A stretch of 16,229 nt of DNA. Origin: CBDUEV01 sp965366365. GTDB lineage: Bacteria; Actinomycetota; Acidimicrobiia; Spongiisociales; JAENVV01. The position numbers and the translations under genes are program-made. Under the pieces are notes generated by a model that worked only from the letters and a program-made list of their open reading frames with translations, searched no databases and was not told the origin of the DNA. This document shows positions 7,116-14,336 of this stretch, one piece after another (position 1 is the stretch's first letter; every line of letters starts with the position of its first letter). The DNA lies in assembly GCA_965366365.1 (NCBI GenBank), contig CBDUEV010000068.1, forward strand, positions 1 to 16,229, written 5' to 3'.

Positions 7116-8315
7116 TCAGTAGCCGTGACGACCGAGCGTGCCGGCGTCGAACGCGCCGAAGACTGCTCGGAACGCTGAGCGGCCCAGGTCGGCATCTGGC
7201 CACTCGCCGGTTGCCACGAGGCCGGACGCCAGCGCGCCGATGGCGTCCGACGACTTGGCGGCATGCCCGTTGCCGCCCACCGCCACGAAGAGGCCGTCCT
7301 CAACCTGATCGACATAGGGAAGGTCGTGGGCGGTGTCGGTGATCAAGCAAGGCTTGGCAGAGAAGGCTTCAAAGGCGACGCGGGGCAGCACCGTCTCCAG
7401 CATTGTCCGCAGCCGCGGCAGCTCCCGATTGGCCGAGGACCCCGCCATCCATGCCCGCTTCTCATCTGCCGTCTCGAGGCTGCCGACCCCGACGATCGAC
7501 CCGCCGATCTTCACGTAGGCGTGCCCATCCGGATACTCCGTCGGGGGAACGACGTAGACGTCTTCGTATTCGGGTTGATCTGGCAGGAAGATCATCGAAG
7601 GAAGGTCTGCCAGCCGGGCGGCCTCCCGAGGAGCCACCCGACCCAAGACCACAGCCTCGGGCACGACCCGGGCCGCCAGTCGTCGCGGAACCAGGTCGTT
7701 CAGGTACGGACCGGTCGCCAGCAGCACCCGATCGGCCTCCACCCACGAGCCGTCGGCGCAACGGAGCCGGAACATTTCGCCCACCCGTTTCAGCTCCTCG
7801 ACCGAGGTCCGCCGAATCGTCGCGCCGTCCCGCCTGCCCACGGTCAGCTGGGCCGCCAGCATCAACCTCGGATCGATGAAGCCCGCCGGTGCCGGCTCGG
7901 CGAGGACGGTGAAACCCGTCGGGAACCGGTACTCCGATGCGAGCCGCTCGCTCGGGAGCATCTCGATGGGCAGGTCGAGCATCTGAGCAACCGCTCGCTG
8001 GTGGTCGATGCCGGCCTGATCGTTGCGGACGAACAGGAAACCCACCGGATGGTGAAATCGGATCTCGGAGTGCGCCTCCAACGGGGCGTATTCGGCGATC
8101 GACCGCGAGGCTAGTTCCGCCCACTCGAACCTGGCGTCGAGCCGGCGGGTGACCCGGCCCGAGTCGTAGTGACTGGCGAACGGGCCGCCATACGCTGACG
8201 GCCGCTCGGGTTCCGGAGGTCCGATCCCAACCACCGAGAGCCCACGCTGAGTCAGATAGCGAACCGCCGCGCTACCAATCAACCCCAAGCCGACCACCGC
8301 GACATCGACGCTCAT
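7116..8315 (-). CDS. FAD-dependent amine oxidoreductase, monomeric sarcosine oxidase/SolA type
   Basis: A 399-residue enzyme of the DAO family. VGLGLIG (about 8-14) is the dinucleotide-binding GxGxxG. SHYDSGRVTRR (48-58) keeps the His and two Arg of the flavin-binding SHGDTRIIR segment of monomeric sarcosine oxidase. VLLATGPYLNDLVP (about 198-211) is the second FAD motif. Cys323 in KPCLIT aligns with the cysteine that binds FAD covalently in that subfamily, and GGNGHAAK (347-354) with its GFSGHGFK, including the lysine. It probably oxidises an N-methylated or secondary amine to imine with peroxide formation; the substrate is unknown. ATG 8315 is preferred to a TTG at 8330 because MSVDVAVVGLG is the normal start of the fold. 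No strong ribosome binding site is seen. It is divergent from TetR-1. Confidence 0.88.
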   Translation of the reverse strand: MSVDVAVVGLGLIGSAAVRYLTQRGLSVVGIGPPEPERPSAYGGPFASHYDSGRVTRRLDARFEWAELASRSIAEYAPLEAHSEIRFHHPVGFLFVRNDQAGIDHQRAVAQMLDLPIEMLPSERLASEYRFPTGFTVLAEPAPAGFIDPRLMLAAQLTVGRRDGATIRRTSVEELKRVGEMFRLRCADGSWVEADRVLLATGPYLNDLVPRRLAARVVPEAVVLGRVAPREAARLADLPSMIFLPDQPEYEDVYVVPPTEYPDGHAYVKIGGSIVGVGSLETADEKRAWMAGSSANRELPRLRTMLETVLPRVAFEAFSAKPCLITDTAHDLPYVDQVEDGLFVAVGGNGHAAKSSDAIGALASGLVATGEWPDADLGRSAFRAVFGAFDAGTLGRHGY

Positions 8316-8425
8316 CAGGCGATGGTACAACGGTCACCTTTTGGTTCGAGGCCCGCCCCGCCGCCTTCGCCGTGAACCCCCGCCGCCAGCCTCCCCGGAC
8401 CGAAGCGGATGTCTGCACACCAGCC

Positions 8426-8454
8426 TTGACGACCAAGGACTAACACTGTATGTT
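8426..8454 (+). promoter_or_regulatory. Promoter of the TetR-1 operon
   Basis: TTGACG at 8426-8431 and TATGTT at 8449-8454 are separated by exactly 17 bases, a good sigma-70-type promoter. The -10 overlaps the left arm and centre of the palindrome at 8440-8471, so a regulator bound there would block RNA polymerase. Transcription would begin near 8461, which rules out an ATG at 8450 as the start of the regulator. Confidence 0.65.
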
Positions 8455-8471
8455 TTTCCGTACAGTGTTAG
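8440..8471. promoter_or_regulatory. Palindromic operator, likely bound by TetR-1
   Basis: CTAACACTGTA (8440-8450) and TACAGTGTTAG (8461-8471) are perfect inverted repeats of 11 bases around a 10-base centre. The position on the -10 of the regulator's own promoter is typical of TetR autorepression. It also lies 125 bases upstream of the divergent FAD oxidoreductase, which could be under the same control. I see no second copy in the window. Confidence 0.8.
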
Positions 8472-8491
8472 GGACGACATCGACATCCACA

Positions 8492-9076
8492 GTGGGACCG
8501 CGTCAGCGACGTCACGAAGAGACGAGGCGGGAGATCCTGGACGCCGCCTGGCGGCTGGCCGAAGCCAGCGGCATCGCGGGCTTGTCGTTTCGCGAGGTGG
8601 CCAGGGCCGTCGGTATGCGAGCCCCATCGTTGTACACCTACTTCGATTCGAAGGACGCGCTGTTCGATGCCATGTTTGCCGAGGGGTACCTTCAACTCGG
8701 CGAAGCCGCCACGGCTTGGGTTGCCGACGCTGAAGACGCAGAACCGGCCGATGCCCTCGGCACGGTGATCGGGCACTGGATCAGGTTCTGTCAGACATCG
8801 CTCGCTCGCTACCAGCTCATGTTCACCCGTGCGATCCCTGGATGGCAACCGACCGAAGCGGCCTATGCGGTGTCTCGGCAGGAGTACGAGCGCATGGCAG
8901 AGGCGCTCGTCGGGCTGGGTATCACGAGTGTCGAGGACCTCGATCTGTATACCGCCCTCGCCTCGGGACTCGCCGCCCAACAGATCGCCAACGACCCCAC
9001 CGGTGATCGCTGGGTTCGTCTCGCCCCAGCCGCCGCACGAATGCTGCTCGACGACATCCGCAGGAGGAAAGCGTGA
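8492..9076 (+). CDS. TetR-family transcriptional regulator (TetR-1)
   Basis: A 194-residue regulator when started at GTG 8492 (MGPRQRRHEETRREILDAAWRLAE...). The N-terminal helix-turn-helix is clear: IAGLSFREVARAVGMRAPSLYTYFDSKDALFDAMF, roughly residues 28-62. The C-terminal part is the helical ligand and dimerisation domain (WIRFCQTSLARYQLMFTRAIPG, then the LASGLAAQQIANDP region). A same-frame ATG at 8450 lies inside the predicted -10 box and cannot be on the transcript, so GTG 8492 is preferred although its ribosome binding site is weak. The stop overlaps the next gene's GTG by 4 bases, indicating an operon with the DinB-like enzyme. Autoregulation through the upstream palindrome is likely. 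The ligand is unknown. Confidence 0.88.
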   Translation: MGPRQRRHEETRREILDAAWRLAEASGIAGLSFREVARAVGMRAPSLYTYFDSKDALFDAMFAEGYLQLGEAATAWVADAEDAEPADALGTVIGHWIRFCQTSLARYQLMFTRAIPGWQPTEAAYAVSRQEYERMAEALVGLGITSVEDLDLYTALASGLAAQQIANDPTGDRWVRLAPAAARMLLDDIRRRKA

Positions 9077-9867
9077 CCACTACCAGCACCGATATCGAGA
9101 CGATCCCACGCATCAGCGAGCCGGGAGAGGCGGAGCGACTGGGAAACGCCGCCTATCAGGCGTTGCTCGCAGATCTTCGTGAGCTCGCGCCGGGGGAGTG
9201 GGAGACCACCACGGTGTGCGCCCCCTGGACCGTCGCCGACATGGTCCGGCATCTTCTCGGGGCGGCCAAGGGGAACGTCTCCATGCGAGAGATGATGCGT
9301 CAGCAGATATATGGCGCCCGCCACAAGTCCGGCTTTGGCGGAAATGCGCTCGACGCCACCAACGACCTGCAGGTAGCCGATCACCGGCATCTCGAGCCTG
9401 AGGAGCTGCTCACCGAACTCGACGCCGTCTACGCCAAGTCGGTGAAGGCCCGGGTGGGCAGGTCGCGCATGTTCGGCCGAATCAGCGTCCCGATCGACGC
9501 CGCCGGCTCGACCGCCACCGGGATGCCGAGCCGGCTCAACATGGGGGAGCTCTTCAAGACCATCTACACCAGAGACGTCTGGCTGCACCGGGTCGACATC
9601 GCCCGGGCCCTCGGGCGGGAACTCCGCATCGATCCCCCTGTGGACAGGCGCATCGTCGAAGACGTGGTCAAGGAATGGGCAGACCGCCACGACCAACCCT
9701 TCGAAATGCGCCTGACGGGCCCGGCCGGTGGCAGCTACAGGCGGTCTGGGGCGGGACCGGTGATCGACATGGACGCCATTGACTTCTGCTGGATTCTCTC
9801 AGGACGCGGAGAGGCAGATCGAGCTGCACCTGGCGCCTCCCTGCTCGCCCAGCGGGTGCTTTTCTGA
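9073..9867 (+). CDS. DinB/maleylpyruvate-isomerase-type (mycothiol-dependent family) enzyme
   Basis: A 264-residue protein of the TIGR03083-like family. VCAPWTVADMVRHLLGAA (about 48-65) is the signature first helix with metal-ligand His60. RDVWLHRVDIARALGRE (about 167-183) gives the Asp168-x3-His172 pair that completes the usual His/acid/His metal site (Glu in the characterised maleylpyruvate isomerase, Asp here). The C-terminus has the DMDAIDFCWILSGRG helix common to the family. Such enzymes typically use mycothiol as thiol cofactor or conjugate it to xenobiotics; the reaction here is unknown. The GTG start overlaps the stop of TetR-1 (GTGA), so translation is probably coupled. AGGAGG just upstream (9061-9067) supplies the ribosome binding site. 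Confidence 0.88.
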   Translation: MTTTSTDIETIPRISEPGEAERLGNAAYQALLADLRELAPGEWETTTVCAPWTVADMVRHLLGAAKGNVSMREMMRQQIYGARHKSGFGGNALDATNDLQVADHRHLEPEELLTELDAVYAKSVKARVGRSRMFGRISVPIDAAGSTATGMPSRLNMGELFKTIYTRDVWLHRVDIARALGRELRIDPPVDRRIVEDVVKEWADRHDQPFEMRLTGPAGGSYRRSGAGPVIDMDAIDFCWILSGRGEADRAAPGASLLAQRVLF

Positions 9868-9931
9868 CCCGCACAAACCTCCACCGTGCCGTGAAATCGC
9901 CGCCTACGTCCCGGGCCGTCAACGAACCGGG

Positions 9932-10103
9932 TCAGCGGGCGGCAGCTTCGAGTCCGTCGAGGAGGAGGTCGAGGCCGAACTCGAAGGAGACACCAAACGA
10001 ATAGCCGGGCTTGGCCACGTGCTTGGCGGTGAACTCGGCCAGGTTTCGGGAACTCATCAACCGGGAGCGCGTCGAGCATGGCGGTGGCCAGGTCGCCGTA
10101 TCC
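9932..10103. repeat. 172-bp direct repeat, left copy (TetR-2 gene tail)
   Basis: Comparison with 13647-13818 gives 9 mismatches and a single-base insertion (an extra T in AGGTTTCGGG), counted by eye: about 94% identity at an offset of 3715. The match starts exactly at the stop codon; nothing beyond it is shared. It brackets a 3.5-kb segment holding the YdbT/YdbS pair and the beta-propeller lipoprotein. Confidence 0.85.
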
Positions 10104-10207
10104 GCTGACGATCGGACGCCACGGCTCCTCGCCGTTGGTAGACGACGACCGTTCGCGACCACGGATTCTTCGAGGGTTGCCCATCGCCGACGCGATGTCG
10201 TAGGTCA
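9932..10207 (-). pseudogene. Frameshifted 3' remnant of a TetR regulator gene (paralogue of TetR-2)
   Basis: Read on the minus strand, the last 37 codons (NLAEFTAKHVAKPGYSFG... to LEAAAR) match the end of the intact regulator encoded at 13647-14315, with only two changes. An extra T near 10043-10046 shifts the frame. Upstream of it, the next frame encodes GDLATAMLDALPVDEFP, again matching the intact protein. Farther upstream there is a 21-base insertion after NGEE, and the similarity then becomes weak (TYDIASAMG against AYAIVDSYLYG), reaching the stop of the YdbT-like gene near 10205. The DNA-binding domain is absent. It cannot encode a working regulator. The left limit of certain homology is the stop at 9932; the right limit is certain only to 10103. 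Confidence 0.85.
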
Positions 10208-11674
10208 GACAGCGTCGCCGGCGAAGGCGGTGGCCGCTGACACCATCGAAAGATGATCGGCGATGTGACGAGCGGTGGGGTGCGCGACGTCCACGATGCT
10301 GATCCGCCCGATGCCGGATCCGGCGGTTCCTACGAGCACGGTGGAGAGCCCGAGGCGGCGTTGGAACAGCGAACTGACGACGGCCACCGCCTGAACCTTG
10401 TCTTCGGGCACCACCCAGGTGGAGCGGGTGAACACGCCCGCCCGAGCGGTGAGAGTGGCGTCGTCGCCCAGCCGGTAGCCGAGGGCCGCGTACCGGGCTC
10501 GGGCCCACGCGAACGCCGCCAGTGCCCAGGCAAGGGCGCCGGCGAGGAAGCGCAGGTCCAAGAAGGAGGCCGCCCCGAAGACCAGCAGCCCGGGCAACGC
10601 CGCCCGCACGAACCCGCGCCGGATGGCGAGCCGGCTCACCGGGGTGAGGTCGATCTCGTCATAGACAACGTCCGGCATCACCTGGGCGACCAGCCCACCG
10701 ATCCGCCCGTCGGGGGCGATCGGTGCGACCAGCCCTACGCCCGTGTTGGGCTTTCCCGGCGAACCGGCGGTGCTGGCCACCAGCGAGGCGCGGTGCAGCA
10801 ATCGCCACACCAGGGGCCGTTTCACCAGAACAAGCTGCACCCGTCGGAGCGGAATCAGCCCCGACGAACGTGACAGCAATCCGTGGGATCGGTGCAGGTC
10901 GTCGCCGCGGCGGACCAAGCTGAAGTCGTAGAAGCGGGCGACGGTGGCGGCGATCGACGTCACCCAGCCCACGAGCAGGGCGGCAAGCACAGCTGCGGCG
11001 GCGACGACCACCAGGCTGTTGCCGAGGACCCCGGCCCGACGTTCGAGCCAGGCAAAGACATCGCCGCTCCACCCCAGATCGTCGGCGTAGGCGAATCCGG
11101 CCGCCACGATCGCTGCCAGGGTGCCGACCCGGTTGGCGGTGGCGCCGGCCAGCAGCAGCTCGGACAATGGCGCCTCGAACAGGACATCGTCGCCAATGAC
11201 CGCGGAGTTCTCGGGGAACTGACGCGAGCTGGCCAGGAGGGTGCGGAGCCGTTCGGCTTCGGGGAGGGCGACGTAGGAGAGGCGGACGTCGGCGCCGACC
11301 GCCCCGGCGGTTTCGATGGTGAGGGCTGCCAGCCCGAAGATCCGGGCCACCAGAGGTTCGGACAGATTGACGTTCTGGATGCGCTCGAAGGGAATCGTTC
11401 GCTCCTGGACTTGGAGGACGCCGGTGCGGAGATGGAGGTCGGTGCCGGTGAGGCGGTAGCGGAGCCTGAGGATCCACACCAGCTGCCCGACGAGTCCGAG
11501 CGCGAACGGGATGACGAAGATGAGCAACCCGCCGAGTTGCCGCCCGAGTCCACCAATGCCGCCGACCGCCACGGCGATAGCCAAAGGTGCCACCCAGCCT
11601 CGGAGCGCCTGGTGCGGTCCGACCACCAGCGACAGGGGATGGAGCCGGCGGCCGGCGCCGGCCGATTCATCCAT
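10205..11674 (-). CDS. YdbT-like membrane protein with three PH (bPH_2) domains
   Basis: A 489-residue membrane protein. Each of three similar units begins with a strand-rich block and ends in a hydrophobic, Gly-closed strand: YRLTGTDLHLRTGV...IPFERIQNVNL...LTIETAG (about 73-124), FYDFSLVRRGDDLHRSHGLL...LIPLRRVQLV...LVASTAG (248-304) and LGYRLGDDATLTARAGVF...VPEDKVQAVAV...TVLVGTAG (398-452). This is the bacterial PH (bPH_2, formerly DUF304) triplication of B. subtilis YdbT. Paired hydrophobic segments lie before each unit. ATG 11674 is chosen because it overlaps the upstream gene's stop by 8 bases (ATGGATGA), giving coupled translation; the open frame continues to 11728 without a better start. 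YdbS and YdbT homologues are linked to tolerance of membrane-active peptides in Bacillus; extension to this organism is inference. Confidence 0.88.
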   Translation of the reverse strand: MDESAGAGRRLHPLSLVVGPHQALRGWVAPLAIAVAVGGIGGLGRQLGGLLIFVIPFALGLVGQLVWILRLRYRLTGTDLHLRTGVLQVQERTIPFERIQNVNLSEPLVARIFGLAALTIETAGAVGADVRLSYVALPEAERLRTLLASSRQFPENSAVIGDDVLFEAPLSELLLAGATANRVGTLAAIVAAGFAYADDLGWSGDVFAWLERRAGVLGNSLVVVAAAAVLAALLVGWVTSIAATVARFYDFSLVRRGDDLHRSHGLLSRSSGLIPLRRVQLVLVKRPLVWRLLHRASLVASTAGSPGKPNTGVGLVAPIAPDGRIGGLVAQVMPDVVYDEIDLTPVSRLAIRRGFVRAALPGLLVFGAASFLDLRFLAGALAWALAAFAWARARYAALGYRLGDDATLTARAGVFTRSTWVVPEDKVQAVAVVSSLFQRRLGLSTVLVGTAGSGIGRISIVDVAHPTARHIADHLSMVSAATAFAGDAV

Positions 11675-12143
11675 CCCCGGACACCCGACGCTGTTCGATC
11701 CACGACAAGAGCTCCGCCCGGAGGGCATCGGCGTCGGCTTTGGTGAGGCCGGGAATTCGGGCGTCGGCCAGGCTGGTTCCGGCGGTGAACACGGCCAGTT
11801 GGCGGAGTCCCATGGCCCGTTCGATGGGTCCGCCGATGATGTCCACGTGCTGGATGCGGGTCCGAGGAACGAGACGTTCGACCCGGGTGACGACGCCGTG
11901 GTTCAGGACCAGGTCGTGGGAACGAAGTTGGTAGCTCCACCGTCGGTAGCGAGCGGCCGGATACCAAAGCGCCCAGGCGGCCACCGCGGCGATCCCGGGA
12001 GCGGCGATGAGGCCTGGCGGGGTAGGAACGAGGAACTCGGCCACGATGGCGAGGGCGGCGATGACGACGGCCACGACGACGGCGACGCCCCACCACAGCG
12101 TGCGCACCTTGAGGTCGAGCGAGCGGGGACGATCGAGTTCCAT
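11667..12143 (-). CDS. YdbS-like membrane protein with one PH (bPH_2) domain
   Basis: A 158-residue protein, the usual length for the YdbS family. Two adjacent hydrophobic segments (about 15-37 and 43-62) are followed by a bPH_2 domain: YRRWSYQLRSHDLVLNHGVVTRVERLVPRTRIQHVDIIGGPIERAMGLRQLAVFTAG. The end is short and polar (about 125-158). It is the first gene of a two-gene unit with the YdbT-like protein, and its last codons overlap that gene's start, implying equal production and probably a complex. The beta-propeller lipoprotein lies 144 bases upstream on the same strand and could be cotranscribed. No strong ribosome binding site is seen before the ATG. Confidence 0.88.
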   Translation of the reverse strand: MELDRPRSLDLKVRTLWWGVAVVVAVVIAALAIVAEFLVPTPPGLIAAPGIAAVAAWALWYPAARYRRWSYQLRSHDLVLNHGVVTRVERLVPRTRIQHVDIIGGPIERAMGLRQLAVFTAGTSLADARIPGLTKADADALRAELLSWIEQRRVSGDG

Positions 12144-12287
12144 GCCGCCAGGTTAGAGAGCGGACCCAGGTAGCTATCGCTCTTCACGGCTGTGCCGGAG
12201 GCATGGATCTGGACTTCATCTCTGTCTTTTTGCCCGAAACGTCGACTCCCGGCCCACCGGGATCTGAGATCCATCACGACCGACGGC

Positions 12288-13463
12288 TCACTCGGGGTCG
12301 TCTACCAAGACGGTGGAGATGATGATGGCGTCTTCTTCGATTTGGACGGAGGCTTCAGGATCGTCGAGCGTGAACTCGGCGATGACCTCCCCCTTAACGT
12401 CGAGCAGCCAATGGCTCGCTTCGACGCCCGGGGGAGGGCCGGTGTCCAGGTCGTCGAAGAGAATTCCCCCGTCGACGGCCGTTCCGCCTTGGCCGATGAA
12501 CCCGCCGACTGCCGCGAAGTCGCCGTTGGGCTCCATCCTGAGGATGAACCCGGAGTCGCTGTAGACCAGGATGCCCGTCTCGTCTCCCTCCAGGTACTCG
12601 AGTTCTCCAACGCCTTCTGGACCGGCGGCGATCTCGGCCCCGGTCGCCAGGTCGAAAAGGATCCAGTCGTTTTCGGTGGTCGTGACAAGGACGCCGATGG
12701 GCGTCTCTGCGATCTCCTCCACCTCGCCGACGTCGGAAGCCACCCACAGTTTTTGGGCGTTCTCGCCGATCGCGACGAGGGCGGTACCGTCGGCGTAGAA
12801 CAGCCTGGTGTCAGACACCGCCGCCTCTCCGAGCTCGCCTACGACGTCGATTTCGGTGATCGTGTCTCCCTCGTCGATCGTGACGAGACGAACGGGGTCA
12901 GCCATCAGAGCAACGAAATTGCTGTTGGTGTGGGGACGGACCAGGTCGGGGATGGTCATCGTCCACAGTGTTTCTCCGGTGTCGAGATTCTGAAGCGAGA
13001 CCTCATCGTCCAGGCGGGTGGCGAGCAATTCGCCCAGAAACGAACCGTTGGCGAACTCTTCCGTAGTGGCGATCCGGCACGCTCTGCGGTCCAGGACGAT
13101 CAGTTCGTTGCCGTCCACCGCGAACACGTACTGTTCGTTCGCGTTGAGGGGACCTGGCGCCCGGTTGATCGTGGCGGCCCACCGGAGATTGCCCGCGTAG
13201 TCGGTCTCCGTGATCACTGCCCGCTTCGGCGATGCAGCACCCGTAAATAGCTCCCCGCATTCCCGGTTCGTTTCGAGGACCGCCGTGCTGGTGGTGGCAG
13301 GCAAGGTGGTGGAGGTCGCGGGAGTAGTGGATGTCGACGTGGTGGTCGTGGCCTCGGGCGCTGGCGGTGTTTCGACGCCCGAGGTGGAGGTCGTGTCACC
13401 GTCGCTCGAACACGCCGCCACCAGAACGACGCCTACGAGCACGAAGACCATCCGGTTTGCCAC
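12288..13463 (-). CDS. Lipoprotein with Thr-rich linker and beta-propeller (PQQ-like) domain
   Basis: A 391-residue protein. Starting from GTG 13463 (MANRMVFVLVG...), the lipobox VLVAAC places the lipidated residue at Cys18. The downstream ATG 13451 would remove the only basic residue of the signal peptide. Residues of about 22-63 are a Thr/Ser/Pro/Ala linker. From about 65 on, repeated units such as YAGNLRWAATI, YVFAVDGNELIVLDRR, SLQNLDTGETLWTMTI, DWILFDLATGAEIAAG and HWLLDVKGEVIAEFTL follow the PQQ-like/quinoprotein propeller pattern. The W/T-x-T and D-x-x-T-G-E-x-x-W motifs are partly kept. It probably binds ligands or partners outside the cell membrane; no enzyme activity is evident. It lies upstream of the YdbS/YdbT pair on the same strand, which suggests a shared envelope function. 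Confidence 0.82.
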   Translation of the reverse strand: MANRMVFVLVGVVLVAACSSDGDTTSTSGVETPPAPEATTTTSTSTTPATSTTLPATTSTAVLETNRECGELFTGAASPKRAVITETDYAGNLRWAATINRAPGPLNANEQYVFAVDGNELIVLDRRACRIATTEEFANGSFLGELLATRLDDEVSLQNLDTGETLWTMTIPDLVRPHTNSNFVALMADPVRLVTIDEGDTITEIDVVGELGEAAVSDTRLFYADGTALVAIGENAQKLWVASDVGEVEEIAETPIGVLVTTTENDWILFDLATGAEIAAGPEGVGELEYLEGDETGILVYSDSGFILRMEPNGDFAAVGGFIGQGGTAVDGGILFDDLDTGPPPGVEASHWLLDVKGEVIAEFTLDDPEASVQIEEDAIIISTVLVDDPE

Positions 13464-13646
13464 GGCGCCACATTACCGATGATGCGGCACGCTCCGCGTT
13501 TGTGCGGCGGCGCCCTCGAGGGCATGGCTCAGACCGACCTCCGAGACCCGGCGCGGGTCAGCGCGGCTTCGCCTTCGCGCGGAGAGACCTTGGTGCAGGG
13601 GAGTCGTCGCTCCCGGCTTCGGAGCCTTGCCCGGCTAGGACGCTGT

Positions 13647-13818
13647 TCAGCTGGCGGCGGCTTCGAGTCCGTCGAGGAGGAGGTCGAGGCCGAACTCGAA
13701 GGAGACACCGAACGAATAGCCGGGCTGGGCCACGTGCTTGGCGGTGAACTCGGCCAGGTTCGGGAACTCATCAACTGGGAGGGCGTCGAGCATTGCGGTG
13801 GCCAGTTCGCCGAATCCC
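13647..13818. repeat. 172-bp direct repeat, right copy (within intact TetR-2 gene)
   Basis: This is the partner of the repeat at 9932-10103. It is the last part of the intact regulator gene, starting at its stop codon. Confidence 0.85.
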
Positions 13819-14315
13819 TCTTCACCGTTCAACGGAAGGTTCGCTTCCTCGAGGGCGAAGCCGTACAGGTAGCTGTCGACGATGGCGTAGGCATGGGCGG
13901 TCATCTGCCACGACAGCCCTCCCCGCCGGAAACACCCGAGCACCGCATCGTGGTGCCGTAGGGTCGCCATTCCCGGCGAGGTCCTCGACTCCATCAGCGG
14001 GGGAGCCCACGGGTGGCGGGCCAGCACCGCCCGGGCAGAAACGCACCGCTGGCGGATCGCCGACTTCCAGTCGGTGTCGAGCGGAGGGAGGTCGATCTCG
14101 GCGAACACGAGGTCGACGATCCCGTCGAGGATCGCCTCCTTGCCGTCCACGTGGTGATAGATCGTCATCGGTTTCACATCGAGTTCCGCAGCCAGTTTTC
14201 GTATCGTGAAAGGCTCGATCCCGATCCGGTCGGCCAGGTCCATCGCCCCGGCCAGAACCCGCTCAGGAGTGAGCCGGCCCTTTCGCGCCTCGTCCGCCGA
14301 TTTCGTGGGTGCCAT
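13647..14315 (-). CDS. TetR-family transcriptional regulator (TetR-2, TetR_C_1-like)
   Basis: A 222-residue regulator. The helix-turn-helix lies at about residues 27-63 (IGIEPFTIRKLAAELDVKPMTIYHHVDGKEAILDGI). The C-terminal domain (SARAVLARHPWAPPLM, then AHAYAIVDSYLYGFALEEANLPL, ending GVSFEFGLDLLLDGLEA) resembles the TetR_C_1 ligand-binding fold. AGGAAG 6 bases before the ATG supports the start. It is divergent from the MDR oxidoreductase operon, and the shared 98-base gap carries two identical palindromes, so it very likely represses that operon and itself. A frameshifted copy of the last third of the gene survives at 9932. The inducer is unknown; the enzyme family of its target suggests an electrophile or quinone-like compound. 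Confidence 0.9.
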   Translation of the reverse strand: MAPTKSADEARKGRLTPERVLAGAMDLADRIGIEPFTIRKLAAELDVKPMTIYHHVDGKEAILDGIVDLVFAEIDLPPLDTDWKSAIRQRCVSARAVLARHPWAPPLMESRTSPGMATLRHHDAVLGCFRRGGLSWQMTAHAYAIVDSYLYGFALEEANLPLNGEEGFGELATAMLDALPVDEFPNLAEFTAKHVAQPGYSFGVSFEFGLDLLLDGLEAAAS

Positions 14316-14336
14316 CGCTCGCTTCCTACTTTGCTC

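Noticed and set aside
10960..12096. A 378-codon minus-strand open frame overlapping the YdbS/YdbT genes
   Set aside because: Its translation is a run of Arg, Pro and Ser without domains, a frame shadow of the two PH-domain genes.
12260..12272. GGATCT-G-AGATCC palindrome between the lipoprotein and YdbS-like genes
   Set aside because: A single short copy more than 110 bases upstream of the next start, with no promoter elements nearby; too weak to call an operator.
12192..13250. A 352-codon plus-strand frame opposite the beta-propeller lipoprotein
   Set aside because: No signal, domain or ribosome binding site is seen, and the minus-strand lipoprotein explains the region fully.
13512..13523. 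GCCCTCGAGGGC perfect palindrome downstream of the TetR-2 gene
   Set aside because: There is no loop and no T-run, and it is far from any promoter; it may be chance or a restriction-like site, so it is not called a terminator or operator.
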